DNA of 33,423 bases from JAJVID01 sp035275805 (GTDB lineage: Bacteria; Acidobacteriota; Blastocatellia; RBC074). The stretch is from contig DATEMG010000157.1 of assembly GCA_035275805.1 (NCBI GenBank), positions 1 through 33,423 of the forward strand, in the 5' to 3' direction. The position numbers were made by a program, and so were the translations under genes. Shown here piece after piece: positions 1-7,757 of the stretch (positions are counted from its first letter, which is position 1; each line of letters opens with the position of its first letter). The notes under the pieces were generated by a model. It ran no database searches, had not been told where the DNA came from, and worked only from the letters and a program-made list of their open reading frames with translations.

Positions 1-2
1 AA

Positions 3-1598
3 GCGGGGCCGAGATTGGAGCCGCTGCGCGATTTCGCGATGAACAAGTTCGCCTACGACTCGATGTATCGCGGCTTCGGCCCGCCGGGCTGGAAGCAGAA
101 AGAGCAGTGGATGCAGGACACGGCGGGCGAATTCAGCCGCCACTTTTACGTCAAGGACACCGAGCACCCCTACACAACCGATCCGGGCAAGCCGTTCCTC
201 TGGGTGCGCGCGCGCGTCGTCGGCGGAAAGACCCTGCACTGGGGCAGATTGTCCTGGAGATTGTCCGACCTCGATTTCAAAGCCGCCACCCACGACGGTT
301 TCGACGTCGACTGGCCCATCGAATACAAAGAGATCGAGAAGTATTACGACAGGGCTGAGGAGTGGATCGGCGTCAGCGGCAATCGCGACAATCTGTGGTG
401 GCAACCCAACGGAAATTACCTGCCGCCGATGGGATTGAATTGCGGCGAACAGTTGTTGAAGAAGGGCGCGGAGAAGCTGGGCATCAACCTGATTCAACCG
501 CGCGTGGCGATGCTCACCGCCGTCAAACCGCACCATGCGAAATATAACCGCAAGAAATGCCATTTCTGCGGGAGCTGCGGCAACGGCTGCTCGGTCGGCG
601 CGATGTTCAATTCCCTGTCGTCAACGCTGCCCGCGGCCATGGCCACGAGGCGTTGTACTCTGCGGACCAATTCGATCGTCCGCCACATCACCGTCGACGA
701 GAATACCGGCAACGCCAAAGGCGTGGCGGTCGTCGACCGCGTGACGCGCGAGGAACTGGAATTTTTCGGGAAGGTGATCATAGTCGCCGCCTCGACGCTG
801 GAATCGACGCGGATACTGCTCAACTCGAAGTCGCGCCAACACCCGAATGGGCTGGGCAATTCTTCGGGCGCGCTGGGGCATTACCTGGTCGATCATTTCG
901 GTGGGACAGGGGCTTCGGGCGTATTGCCGATGTTGGCCGGGCGCGACACGGTCAATGAGGACGGCAAATCGTCAGGCGTATTCATCCCGCGATTCCGCAA
1001 CCTGGATAAGGCGACCAAACATCCGAAATTCCTGCGCGGCTACGGATTCGAGGGAGGATCGGCGATCGGCTCGTATCCGGGCGTGGCCCGCCGGATCGAG
1101 GGCTTCGGGAGCGAATTCAAACGCCAGGTGCGCCGGTGGTACGTCGCGCCAGTCGGATTGACTACGCGCGCGGCGATGCTTTCGCGATATGAAAACTACG
1201 TCGAGATCGATCCCGGCGGCGTGGTCGACGCGTGGGGCGTCCCAGTCTTGCGAATCCACATTCAACATTCCGACAACGAGCGCGAGATGGGCAAGGACGC
1301 CGCCGAGATGGCCGCGGAGATACTCACCCGCGCCGGGGCCGAACAGATCGGCGTCAGCCGCCAGTTGACATTGCCCGGACGCATCATTCACGAACTCGGC
1401 ACGGCCCGAATGGGGAACGACCCTAAGAAATCGGTCCTGAACAAGTTCAACCAGATGTGGGACGCGAAGAACGTCTTCGTCACAGACGGCGCGGCCTACG
1501 TCGGATCAGCAAATCAGAACCCGACGCTAACCATCCTTGCCCTGACCATCCGCGCTAGCGAGTATCTGGTCGAGGAGATGAAGAACGGTAATCTGTAG
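3..1598 (+). CDS. GMC-family FAD-dependent dehydrogenase, 5' end cut by window edge
   Basis: FAD-dependent alcohol/sugar dehydrogenase of the glucose-methanol-choline family, resembling bacterial membrane-associated gluconate/glucose dehydrogenase large subunits. The frame is open to the window edge and reads AGPRLEPLRDF, which matches the stretch just after the N-terminal Rossmann FAD motif. The true start therefore lies upstream, and a TTG at 15 is not the start. The C-terminal GMC signature is clear: HELGTARMG (catalytic His codon at 1389) followed by VGSANQNPTLT (second active-site residue probably Asn, codon 1518). A cysteine cluster CHFCGSCGNGC (codons from 558) recalls the Fe-S-bearing class of bacterial GMC dehydrogenases; that is inference. 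These enzymes normally work with a small subunit and a cytochrome; neither is visible downstream, so a partner could lie upstream. The next gene starts 21 bp after the stop. Confidence 0.93.
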   Translation, partial: AGPRLEPLRDFAMNKFAYDSMYRGFGPPGWKQKEQWMQDTAGEFSRHFYVKDTEHPYTTDPGKPFLWVRARVVGGKTLHWGRLSWRLSDLDFKAATHDGFDVDWPIEYKEIEKYYDRAEEWIGVSGNRDNLWWQPNGNYLPPMGLNCGEQLLKKGAEKLGINLIQPRVAMLTAVKPHHAKYNRKKCHFCGSCGNGCSVGAMFNSLSSTLPAAMATRRCTLRTNSIVRHITVDENTGNAKGVAVVDRVTREELEFFGKVIIVAASTLESTRILLNSKSRQHPNGLGNSSGALGHYLVDHFGGTGASGVLPMLAGRDTVNEDGKSSGVFIPRFRNLDKATKHPKFLRGYGFEGGSAIGSYPGVARRIEGFGSEFKRQVRRWYVAPVGLTTRAAMLSRYENYVEIDPGGVVDAWGVPVLRIHIQHSDNEREMGKDAAEMAAEILTRAGAEQIGVSRQLTLPGRIIHELGTARMGNDPKKSVLNKFNQMWDAKNVFVTDGAAYVGSANQNPTLTILALTIRASEYLVEEMKNGNL

Positions 1599-1619
1599 TT
1601 GCGCTAAGGAACCATACGA

Positions 1620-2204
1620 ATGCTTACGCAAAAGAGAAAAGAGGCGAAGAAAATCCACTCCATTCATGTCTTGCCTAACGGCGCCGGCTTCGCCGGCAAG
1701 ATCGAGGCCGGCGGATTGAGCCATCAGTTCTCCTTCACGCCGAAAACCGCCGCAACGTCGAACGGCAAACTGGTTTTGACCGGCGTCGTCGAAGCGCAAC
1801 TCGCGAGCGGCCGGCGGCGAATAGCGAGCGACGTCACGGCGACACTGCTTGCGACCCAAGGCAGTATAACCAGCCCGCCCCCTATGCCAAGACAGTTCTC
1901 CGAGTCCCTGAAACCGCCCTTGCCGACTCCGAGTGGATCGCTGCCTCTCACGGATTCGACAGGCCATCTGGGGTCGGTGGCCGTGATGTATTTGCGATTG
2001 TCGCCGCTCGACGGTAGCGCGCTCGGCATCCCCGCCGATTTGAGCGCGGTTCAACTCAACGCCCGACTATTCGTGACGTCGGAGATCGAACGTGACCTGC
2101 ACTGGCTCTACTCGGCGCTGGTCGAAGCGACCCAGGGCGAACACAAGAATGAACGCCTGGCCGCCGACTATCTCGACGCGATCAACCGCATCTTGAAAAT
2201 GTAG
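1620..2204 (+). CDS. hypothetical protein downstream of GMC dehydrogenase
   Basis: I do not recognise a family. The 194-residue product has a basic N-terminus, a central stretch that looks beta-rich (around 15-80), a proline/serine-rich linker (about 85-110) and an acidic, helical C-terminus (about 155-194). There is no signal peptide or membrane segment. The ATG at 1620 is preceded by AAGGA at 1606-1610 with 9-nt spacing, which supports this start. It follows the dehydrogenase by 21 bp on the same strand and is probably co-transcribed. The position suggests a partner or accessory of the dehydrogenase, but it does not look like the usual gluconate 2-dehydrogenase subunit 3, so the role is left open. 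Confidence 0.75.
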   Translation: MLTQKRKEAKKIHSIHVLPNGAGFAGKIEAGGLSHQFSFTPKTAATSNGKLVLTGVVEAQLASGRRRIASDVTATLLATQGSITSPPPMPRQFSESLKPPLPTPSGSLPLTDSTGHLGSVAVMYLRLSPLDGSALGIPADLSAVQLNARLFVTSEIERDLHWLYSALVEATQGEHKNERLAADYLDAINRILKM

Positions 2205-2212
2205 TTGTGGCG

Positions 2213-2250
2213 CCGCTCCCTCAATGTCGCTCCCTCAATGTCGCTCAATG
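2213..2250. repeat. short tandem repeat at 3' end of small membrane gene
   Basis: The word CGCTCCCTCAATGT occurs twice in tandem (14-bp unit) followed by a partial third copy. It fills the gap between the converging genes ending at 2204 (+) and 2245 (-). The TGA stop of the minus-strand gene is formed by the CATTGA of the last, partial copy. There is no inverted partner arm here, unlike the hairpin elements elsewhere in the window. Confidence 0.7.
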
Positions 2251-2460
2251 CTGCGGCCTGCGCCGCAAGAACAGGATGGCGGCGCCCGCAATTGCGGCAA
2301 TCAACAGAAACCCGACCAGCCATCCGCCTGCCATACCGACGCCGCAACTCATCATTCCGCCTGTCAGCCCCATTCCGATGAGACTGATGATAGCAATCAT
2401 CCCTGACGCCGCCAGCGCAACCAACACAACCAGCACAATGTTCCATACACGGTCTGTCAT
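2245..2460 (-). CDS. small two-TM membrane protein
   Basis: A 71-residue hydrophobic protein with two predicted transmembrane helices: roughly residues 5-30 (IVLVVLVALAASGMIAII) and 38-64, separated by a glycine/methionine-rich turn containing one Cys. The C-terminus is basic (RRRPQH), so both ends are probably cytoplasmic. A strong Shine-Dalgarno (AAAGGAG on the minus strand) lies just upstream of the ATG at 2460, which argues it is a real gene despite its size. The minus-strand open frame that overlaps its start is a shadow. The function is unknown; no family is recognised. Confidence 0.7.
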   Translation of the reverse strand: MTDRVWNIVLVVLVALAASGMIAIISLIGMGLTGGMMSCGVGMAGGWLVGFLLIAAIAGAAILFLRRRPQH

Positions 2461-2555
2461 ACGTCGCTCTCCTTTCTTCGACGCTTACATGTTACACCCT
2501 GGCTATAAGCGCCGAATCACGACGCCGGACGTTGCGAGGCGAACTTTAATGCGTG

Positions 2556-2561
2556 TATAGT
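2556..2561 (+). promoter_or_regulatory. possible sigma-70-like -10 (with -35 at 2532-2537)
   Basis: TTGCGA at 2532-2537 and TATAGT at 2556-2561 are separated by 18 bp and point rightward. The nearest plus-strand gene starts at 2906, so a transcript from here would run through the palindrome region. This is a match by eye only. Confidence 0.2.
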
Positions 2562-2702
2562 GGGTGAACACCGGCAGACACGCAGCATCGAAGCGCAACG
2601 AACAACAACCAAATTGCAATAAATAAACACGCGGAGCAATCTACAAGACTGCTGCCTGTCAACCGCATCTTAAACGCTTAATAAAAACGCCACGTAGTAA
2701 CG

Positions 2703-2878
2703 CCATTAGTCGTTACGGCGCCGTAACGACTAATGGTCTTTGAGAAATAAATGCGCCTGGCGCCTTGCGAGTTGTTTACTCGCGCCGTCCTCGGCCGAAG
2801 CGGCGCGAGTAAACAACCCGCGCCACAACGTTACCGGCGCCTGGGCGCATTATTTTTTCAAATACAATTAGTCGTTAC
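2703..2878. repeat. nested palindrome region (possible MITE-like element)
   Basis: This fills most of the 445-bp gap between the small membrane gene and the M28 peptidase. It starts with a perfect 34-bp palindrome at 2703-2736 (half site CCATTAGTCGTTACGGC). A second perfect inverted repeat has 17-bp arms at 2771-2787 and 2801-2817 (GTTGTTTACTCGCGCCG). Outside that, imperfect arms at 2745-2764 and 2836-2855 pair (ATGCGCCTGGCGCC against GGCGCCTGGGCGCAT). Further out, ATTAGTCGTTAC at 2867-2878 pairs with the right half of the first palindrome. The whole can fold into one long interrupted hairpin whose ends share GTAACGACTAAT, reminiscent of a miniature element with terminal inverted repeats. No coding capacity. 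Confidence 0.75.
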
Positions 2879-2905
2879 TACACGGCTATTTTCCGAGGAG
2901 AACCT

Positions 2906-4555
2906 ATGTTGCAAACCCTCAGAGCTTCCCTTCTATGTTTTGCGCTGCTCATCAACCCTGTATCCGTTCTGGGGCAAGGCCAAGCCCTTGTCCCCGCCGC
3001 GACCAATTCGGATCCCGACATCCAGGTCAAGATCCGAAAGGAGGGGGCGGAGAATTCGCAAATTATGCGAACGATGCACTTCTTGACCGACGTCTACGGC
3101 CCTCGGTTGACCGGATCGCCCAACCACAAGGCCGCCGCCGAATGGGCTATCAAGCAAATGGCCACATGGGGGTTCGATAACGCGCATCTGGAGCCCTGGG
3201 ACTTCGGGCGCCCCGGCTGGCTCAACGAGCGCGCTTCCGGACACGTCATATCGCCTTACAAAGAACCTCTTGTCTTCGAGGTCCTGGCCTGGACGCCGTC
3301 GACTTCCGGCGAGCTCGCGGGAAAAGTCTATCAGATGGCGCCGCCCGATTCGCCGACCGAAGACGAGTTGAAGGCCTTTTTGGATGGGGAAAAAGAGAAG
3401 GTCAAAGGCAAGATGGTCATGGTGGGCAAACACCGCGTCATCCCCATCAACTTCGAGTCTGAAAACAAGAGAATGGCCGACGATCAGGCCAAAACCAGGT
3501 TCTCCGGCGACGGCCCCGCCGGGCCGCCCCCCGGCGTCAGGTCGCGGGACCAACAGCAACAACCTGGCCAGCCGAGAAAATTGTCATCGAGGGATATCAA
3601 CCAGAAGGCCGGCGAATTCCTCGCCGCCAACGGCGCGATGATGATGATCATTGACACTGCCGTGGAGGGAGGCATTCAAGGCAGGATAGATCAACGCCGC
3701 GTACGCGCTTTCAACAACCGAAACTTCGACCCGTCGAAATTTCTGCCGACCGTCATGCTCAGCAACGAGGATTACGGGCGCATCACGCGCGTCCTGGCCG
3801 ACGGGACGCCGGTCGAACTGGAGTTCAACATCGTCAACCGCATCTACCCCGAAGGCAAGACCTCGTACAACGCCATCGCCGAGATCGCCGGTTCGGACAA
3901 GAAAGACGAAGTGATCATGCTCGGCGGCCATCTGGACTCGTGGCACTCGGCGACCGGGGCGACCGACAACGCCGTGGGTTGCGCGGCGATGATGGAGGCC
4001 GCCCGAATCCTGAAGGCCATCGGCGTCAAACCGCGCCGCACGATCCGCGTCGCCCTTTGGAGCGGCGAAGAGCAGGGCCTTCTCGGTTCGCAGGCCTACG
4101 TCAAAGAACATTTCGGGTCATTTGGAAATCCGAAGCCCGAATATTTCAAACTCGGCGCCTATTTCAACATCGATTCTGGCACGGGCCGCGCTCGTGGGAT
4201 GAGCGTCTTCGGCCCGCCGGAGGCCGCCGACGCATTGCGCCCCGCGTTAACGCCCTTCGCGGACCTCGGCTTCGTGGGTGTACGGGCATCGAACAGTCGC
4301 AGTCTCGGAGGATCAGACAACGGCTCATTCAATCAGGCCGGTCTGCCCGGCGTCGGTGTAGGCCAGGACCCGATTGAATACTTTAACTATACCTGGCACA
4401 CCAATCTCGACACTTACGAGCGCATCATCGAAGACGACGTGAAGAAATCGGCCGTCATCATCGCCGCCGCCGTATACGATCTGGCGATGCGTGACCAGCC
4501 GCTGCCGCGATTCGCGCAAGAAAAGATGCCCGCGCTCCCGCCATCACGTCAATAA
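2906..4555 (+). CDS. secreted M28-family zinc aminopeptidase with PA-type insertion
   Basis: Exported metallopeptidase that should remove N-terminal residues from peptides outside the cytoplasm. A signal peptide (about residues 1-24, ending VSVLG) follows GAGGAG upstream of the ATG at 2906. All five zinc ligands of M28 are visible: His342 (GGHLDSW), Asp354 (ATDNA), Glu389 next to catalytic Glu388 (SGEEQG), Asp423 (NIDSG) and His498 (TWHTNLD). The region between about 115 and 320 fits a protease-associated domain with a Pro/Gln-rich insertion at about 195-225. At 549 aa it matches large secreted M28 proteins of Acidobacteriota and Bacteroidota. It appears monocistronic, between the palindrome region and a GGGGAGT hairpin starting 10 bp after its stop. 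Confidence 0.93.
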   Translation: MLQTLRASLLCFALLINPVSVLGQGQALVPAATNSDPDIQVKIRKEGAENSQIMRTMHFLTDVYGPRLTGSPNHKAAAEWAIKQMATWGFDNAHLEPWDFGRPGWLNERASGHVISPYKEPLVFEVLAWTPSTSGELAGKVYQMAPPDSPTEDELKAFLDGEKEKVKGKMVMVGKHRVIPINFESENKRMADDQAKTRFSGDGPAGPPPGVRSRDQQQQPGQPRKLSSRDINQKAGEFLAANGAMMMIIDTAVEGGIQGRIDQRRVRAFNNRNFDPSKFLPTVMLSNEDYGRITRVLADGTPVELEFNIVNRIYPEGKTSYNAIAEIAGSDKKDEVIMLGGHLDSWHSATGATDNAVGCAAMMEAARILKAIGVKPRRTIRVALWSGEEQGLLGSQAYVKEHFGSFGNPKPEYFKLGAYFNIDSGTGRARGMSVFGPPEAADALRPALTPFADLGFVGVRASNSRSLGGSDNGSFNQAGLPGVGVGQDPIEYFNYTWHTNLDTYERIIEDDVKKSAVIIAAAVYDLAMRDQPLPRFAQEKMPALPPSRQ

Positions 4556-4564
4556 AGGCAAGAA

Positions 4565-4673
4565 GGGAGTTGGGAATGGGGAGTGGGGAGTGGGGATAAG
4601 GAAACATACCTTGCCTCCACTCCCCATTCCCCATTCCCAACTCCCCACTCCCCACTCCCCACTCCCCGCTCCC
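4565..4673. repeat. GGGGAGT-word hairpin element, copy 1
   Basis: The left arm (4565-4596) is built from GGGAATGGGG/AGTGGGG words and the right arm (4616-4673) from their complement (CCCCACT units), so the arms pair over more than 25 bp with slippage possible. It starts 10 bp after the stop of the M28 peptidase gene. Related copies lie at 14807-14897, 18293-18400 and 28301-28387. It could act as a transcription terminator stem, but there is no terminal T run. Proline-rich (PTPHSPLP) reading frames across it are translations of the repeat, not genes. Confidence 0.9.
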
Positions 4674-5029
4674 TTTTGCAAAAAATGCATCGCTCCCCGT
4701 TCCTATAGAACTATCGGACTTTCCTGTGAAGGCGCAGGGAATTCTGACTTTCAATTTAACGTTGCAATAAAAGAGCCGAACTCCGTTCGGAACTTATCCC
4801 CCGATTCGGTGTCTAGAGCCAATGGTGAGTCTTGCCTGTCGCCACGTCGCCGCCTTCAACTGGCGCCGGGCGGCGTGGCGCCTGAGGATTTTCCCGATCA
4901 TTTTTAACAATATGACCTTGACGCGAATTACTAAAGAATTGAAACTTTACCCGGGCTTCAACGTTTGAAGCATTGTCTAAAATATACGATCAAGAAAGAT
5001 AACCCGATAAATAAAACAGGAGGACGATA
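4674..5029. other. non-coding gap before the HlyD/MacB cluster
   Basis: About 350 bp with no convincing gene. It holds a short hairpin (CCGAAC/GTTCGG, 4776-4790), a GC-rich inverted repeat (about 4840-4854 against 4868-4880) and, close to the HlyD start, a perfect 7-bp-arm palindrome at 4955-4971. It is AT-richer towards 5030, as expected for a promoter region, but no clean -35/-10 pair could be chosen. Confidence 0.5.
4955..4971. promoter_or_regulatory. possible operator palindrome upstream of efflux cluster
   Basis: GCTTCAA-CGT-TTGAAGC is a perfect inverted repeat with 7-bp arms and a 3-bp centre, 58 bp before the ATG at 5030. Size and position suit a dimeric repressor site for the efflux genes, but no regulator gene is adjacent, and a plain hairpin is equally possible. 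Confidence 0.3.
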
Positions 5030-6313
5030 ATGCTCAGCCCTTCTTCGAATCTGCGAGAGATTGCGAGTCGTCGCACGGCGCTGATCGCCAGCGTGTGTCT
5101 GCTGCTTGTCCTGATCGCGCCGATCTTCATCTATCGTTTTAATTCTTCGTCGTTCGGTTCCATCCTCGCTTCTTCAAACGGCGAGGCGAACAACGCGGGC
5201 GCTGGGACGGTCGCGGTCAAACGCGGAACGGTCAAAAAAATTCTTCTGCTCGACGGCGAGTTGCGGGCGGTGCGTATGCGGACGATCTTCGGAGGCAGCA
5301 CATGGGATGATGTCAAGATCGTCTATATGCCGCCGGAGGGGACAGTGGTCAAGGACGGCGATCTGGTGCTCGAGCTCGACAGCACTAACACCCTGAATAA
5401 GATCAAAGACACCGATGAGAAAATCGTCGCCGCCGAGAACGAGATCGTCAGAGTCAGATCACAGCATGAATCGGCGCTGCGCGATCTGGAGATCGAGTTG
5501 AGCAAGCTCTGGCTGGTGTACGAACAGGCAAAGCTGAAGGCGAAGATCCCGAATGAAGTGGTGTCGCGCCGTGAATTTCAAGATGCGCAGCTTGCGCTCG
5601 AAAAATCGAAGACCGAATACGAAAACCACTTGAGCAAGATCGAGAAGAAGAAGAAGGAGCAGTCCGCCGAGCTGCAGGTCAAAATCATAGAGAAAGAGAA
5701 ACTCAAGGTTCAGCTCGACCAGGCCAAGGCCGATCTGGACGGAATGAAGATCAAAGCCCCCACTGACGGCATGGTTCTTTACAACGACCACTGGAACGAG
5801 CGCCGTAAACTTCAGATAGGCGACCTCGTCTGGCCGGGCTGGCCCGTCGTGCAGTTGCCAGACCTGACCGAAATGGAAGTGCTGGCGCAGGTCAACGAAG
5901 TCGACGGCCCCAGGCTTTCGATAGGCGCCCGCGCCGACGTCAAGCTCGACAGCTATCCCGACAAGGCGATCACCGGCGAGATCAAGGACATCTCGCAGAC
6001 CGCGATCAAAGCGAGCCGGATGGCGAAGGCGAAAATCTTCCGCGTCACGATCTCACTAAACCAGACGTTAATGGAGATTATGAAGCCGGGAATGTCGGCG
6101 CTGGTCTCGGTCACAATCAGTGAGACCCAGCCGAACCTGCTCGTTCCCCGTTCAACCGTCAGATTCGACGGCGAATCAGCGAAGGTCACGCGGATCGAGG
6201 GCGCCGAAGCGCGGCGCGAAGTTGCGGTGACTATCCTCACCGCCGATGGGCTGAACTATCTGGTCGCCGACAACGGCGCGCTCAAAGAGGGCGACAATAT
6301 CCAGGCAAAATAG
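5030..6313 (+). CDS. HlyD-family membrane-fusion (periplasmic adaptor) protein 1
   Basis: Periplasmic adaptor subunit of a tripartite efflux or secretion system, anchored in the inner membrane by one N-terminal helix (about residues 15-37, ALIASVCLLLVLIAPIFIY). A biotinyl-lipoyl half (about 85-125, MPPEGTVVKDGDLVLELD), a long charged coiled-coil hairpin (about 125-235), the second lipoyl half (KIKAPTDGMVLYN) and beta-barrel/membrane-proximal domains follow in the usual order. The perfect Shine-Dalgarno AGGAGG (5018-5023, 6-nt spacing) fixes the start. It is the first gene of a same-strand set of three adaptors and one permease; the TAG stop sits inside a hairpin element. Substrate cannot be inferred. 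Confidence 0.9.
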   Translation: MLSPSSNLREIASRRTALIASVCLLLVLIAPIFIYRFNSSSFGSILASSNGEANNAGAGTVAVKRGTVKKILLLDGELRAVRMRTIFGGSTWDDVKIVYMPPEGTVVKDGDLVLELDSTNTLNKIKDTDEKIVAAENEIVRVRSQHESALRDLEIELSKLWLVYEQAKLKAKIPNEVVSRREFQDAQLALEKSKTEYENHLSKIEKKKKEQSAELQVKIIEKEKLKVQLDQAKADLDGMKIKAPTDGMVLYNDHWNERRKLQIGDLVWPGWPVVQLPDLTEMEVLAQVNEVDGPRLSIGARADVKLDSYPDKAITGEIKDISQTAIKASRMAKAKIFRVTISLNQTLMEIMKPGMSALVSVTISETQPNLLVPRSTVRFDGESAKVTRIEGAEARREVAVTILTADGLNYLVADNGALKEGDNIQAK

Positions 6314-6393
6314 GATTTATGGGGCTTATGTGGATTATGCGACTTATGCGACGCGCTAAGTCCCATAAGCCACATAAGCCCCATAAATCCTAT
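6310..6393. repeat. hairpin element with GGGGCTTATG word between adaptor genes 1 and 2
   Basis: Perfect 24-bp inverted arms at 6310-6333 and 6370-6393 (core GGATTTATGGGGCTTATG). The 36-bp loop contains further TTATGCGAC words and a GACTTA/TAAGTC pair, so most of the element can fold. The TAG stop of the upstream adaptor (6311-6313) lies within the left arm, and the AAGGA ribosome site of the next gene follows the right arm closely. Confidence 0.92.
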
Positions 6394-6414
6394 AGCATAT
6401 GAAAAGGAAGCATA

Positions 6415-7656
6415 ATGCTCAAAAAACAGAAACGCGTCATTATTGGGGTCGCGATAGTGGCGGCCGTCGCCGCCGCCTACGTCCTGTTTGGGTCGAGGCT
6501 CTCGTCGCTGTTGCCCAAAGCGACCGCGACGGGAGACGAGGTGGTCATCGCGCCTAAGACTCTGGTTTTCGGCGTCGACGCGACGGGGTTGCTGCGCGCG
6601 ACCTCGGTGCAAAACTTCGGCAGCCCCCCGATGTTCGGCAACTACTGGAATTTCCAAATCGTCAGCCTCATCGCCGAGGGCAAACAGGTCAAGTCGGGCG
6701 AGCAGTTGATCACCTTCGAGGCGCAGAGGATCCGCGACGACCTGCAGCGGTTCCAGAACGAGCTGGATCAAGCCAGCAAGGAGCTTGAAAAGACCCGGAC
6801 GCAGATCGACCTCGAACGTCAGGAGTTGAAAACGAAGCTGGCGGCGGCCGAAAACAACTACGAAAAACTCAAGCTGAAACAGACGCGCGACCTGGGAGTC
6901 GAGTCGCTGACCAAGATCGAAGAGGACCGCCTGGCCTTCGAACAGGCGCGCCGCGAAGTCGATGCGATCAAAGAGCGCATCGACTGGCACGATAAATCAA
7001 GCGAGGCCACCTACCTGATCATTGTCAGCAAGAAAGCGCGCGCCGAGAACAAGGTCAACGAGATCAAAAAAGGCATGGAGAATTTCCAGGCCAAGGCCGA
7101 CCGCGACGGCGTGGTGATCTACAAGACGAAGTGGAACGGCGATAAATTCCGCGTCGGCGAAACTGTCTGGATGGGCCAATCGATTCTCGAAATCCCCGAG
7201 CTGAACACGATTATCGCCGAAGCCTTCGTCCCCGAAGTCGACATCGGCAAGGTCAAAACTGGCCAGCGCGCCGAGGTCACGATTGACGCTTTCCCCGATA
7301 AGGTTTACTCAGGCTCGATCAAGAGCGTCGGCACGCTCGTCCGTCCGAAGGCATGGGACATTCCGAACAAAATCCTCGACATCCAGATCGCGCTCGACAA
7401 TCTGGACACTTCGATCATGCGGCCCGCCATGAGCGTCAAGGCGAAGGTCGAAACTTCATCTATCGAGAACTGCCTGGCCGTCCCGCTCAAGGCCATTCGC
7501 ACGACGGCCGAAGGCTCGATGGTCAAAGTGAAAACCGATCGGGGGTGGCGCGAACAGCTGGTCAAGCTCGGCGAGTCGAATGGGGCCGAGGTCGTGATCA
7601 TCGAAGGGTTGAAGGCCGGCGACCGGATCGGCGCCGATTTCGCGAAGGCGAAGTAG
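6415..7656 (+). CDS. HlyD-family membrane-fusion protein 2
   Basis: A second periplasmic adaptor of the same architecture: N-terminal membrane anchor at about residues 7-25 (VIIGVAIVAAVAAAYVLF), lipoyl half around 75-105, coiled-coil region of about 110-215 rich in Lys/Glu/Gln, second lipoyl half (QAKADRDGVVIYKTKWNG), then barrel domains and a C-terminal GDRIGADF segment. AAGGA just ahead of the ATG at 6415 supports the start. At 413 aa it is clearly paralogous in layout to its two neighbours but divergent in sequence, so this is an old duplication or a hetero-oligomeric adaptor rather than a recent copy. Confidence 0.9.
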   Translation: MLKKQKRVIIGVAIVAAVAAAYVLFGSRLSSLLPKATATGDEVVIAPKTLVFGVDATGLLRATSVQNFGSPPMFGNYWNFQIVSLIAEGKQVKSGEQLITFEAQRIRDDLQRFQNELDQASKELEKTRTQIDLERQELKTKLAAAENNYEKLKLKQTRDLGVESLTKIEEDRLAFEQARREVDAIKERIDWHDKSSEATYLIIVSKKARAENKVNEIKKGMENFQAKADRDGVVIYKTKWNGDKFRVGETVWMGQSILEIPELNTIIAEAFVPEVDIGKVKTGQRAEVTIDAFPDKVYSGSIKSVGTLVRPKAWDIPNKILDIQIALDNLDTSIMRPAMSVKAKVETSSIENCLAVPLKAIRTTAEGSMVKVKTDRGWREQLVKLGESNGAEVVIIEGLKAGDRIGADFAKAK

Positions 7657-7662
7657 TGAAAT

Positions 7663-7749
7663 AGGCGATGGGGCGACGGGGCGACAGGGCGATTTCGATC
7701 ATTCCTCCGTCTCTCCTTTTCTCCAACTTTCTGTCGCTCCGTCTCTCAT
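7663..7749. repeat. GGGGCGAC-word element between adaptor genes 2 and 3
   Basis: The plus strand starts with tandem GGGGCGAC-like words (CGATGGGGCGACGGGGCGAC at 7667-7686) and ends with CTGTCGCTCCGTCTCTC, which is a loose complement. The arms are more degenerate than in other elements, so a stable hairpin is uncertain. It fills the entire gap, and the next ATG (7758) has no recognisable Shine-Dalgarno because the sequence before it is element sequence. Confidence 0.6.
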
Positions 7750-7757
7750 AAAATGCT

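Noticed and set aside
4565..4673. CRISPR-like interpretation of the short tandem words
   Set aside because: No constant repeat/unique spacer alternation and no cas genes; the words are contiguous and the arms are inverted.
4491..4907. Open frame with a PTPHSPLP-rich product
   Set aside because: It is the translation of the GGGGAGT hairpin and overlaps the M28 gene end; the same phrase appears wherever the repeat is read.
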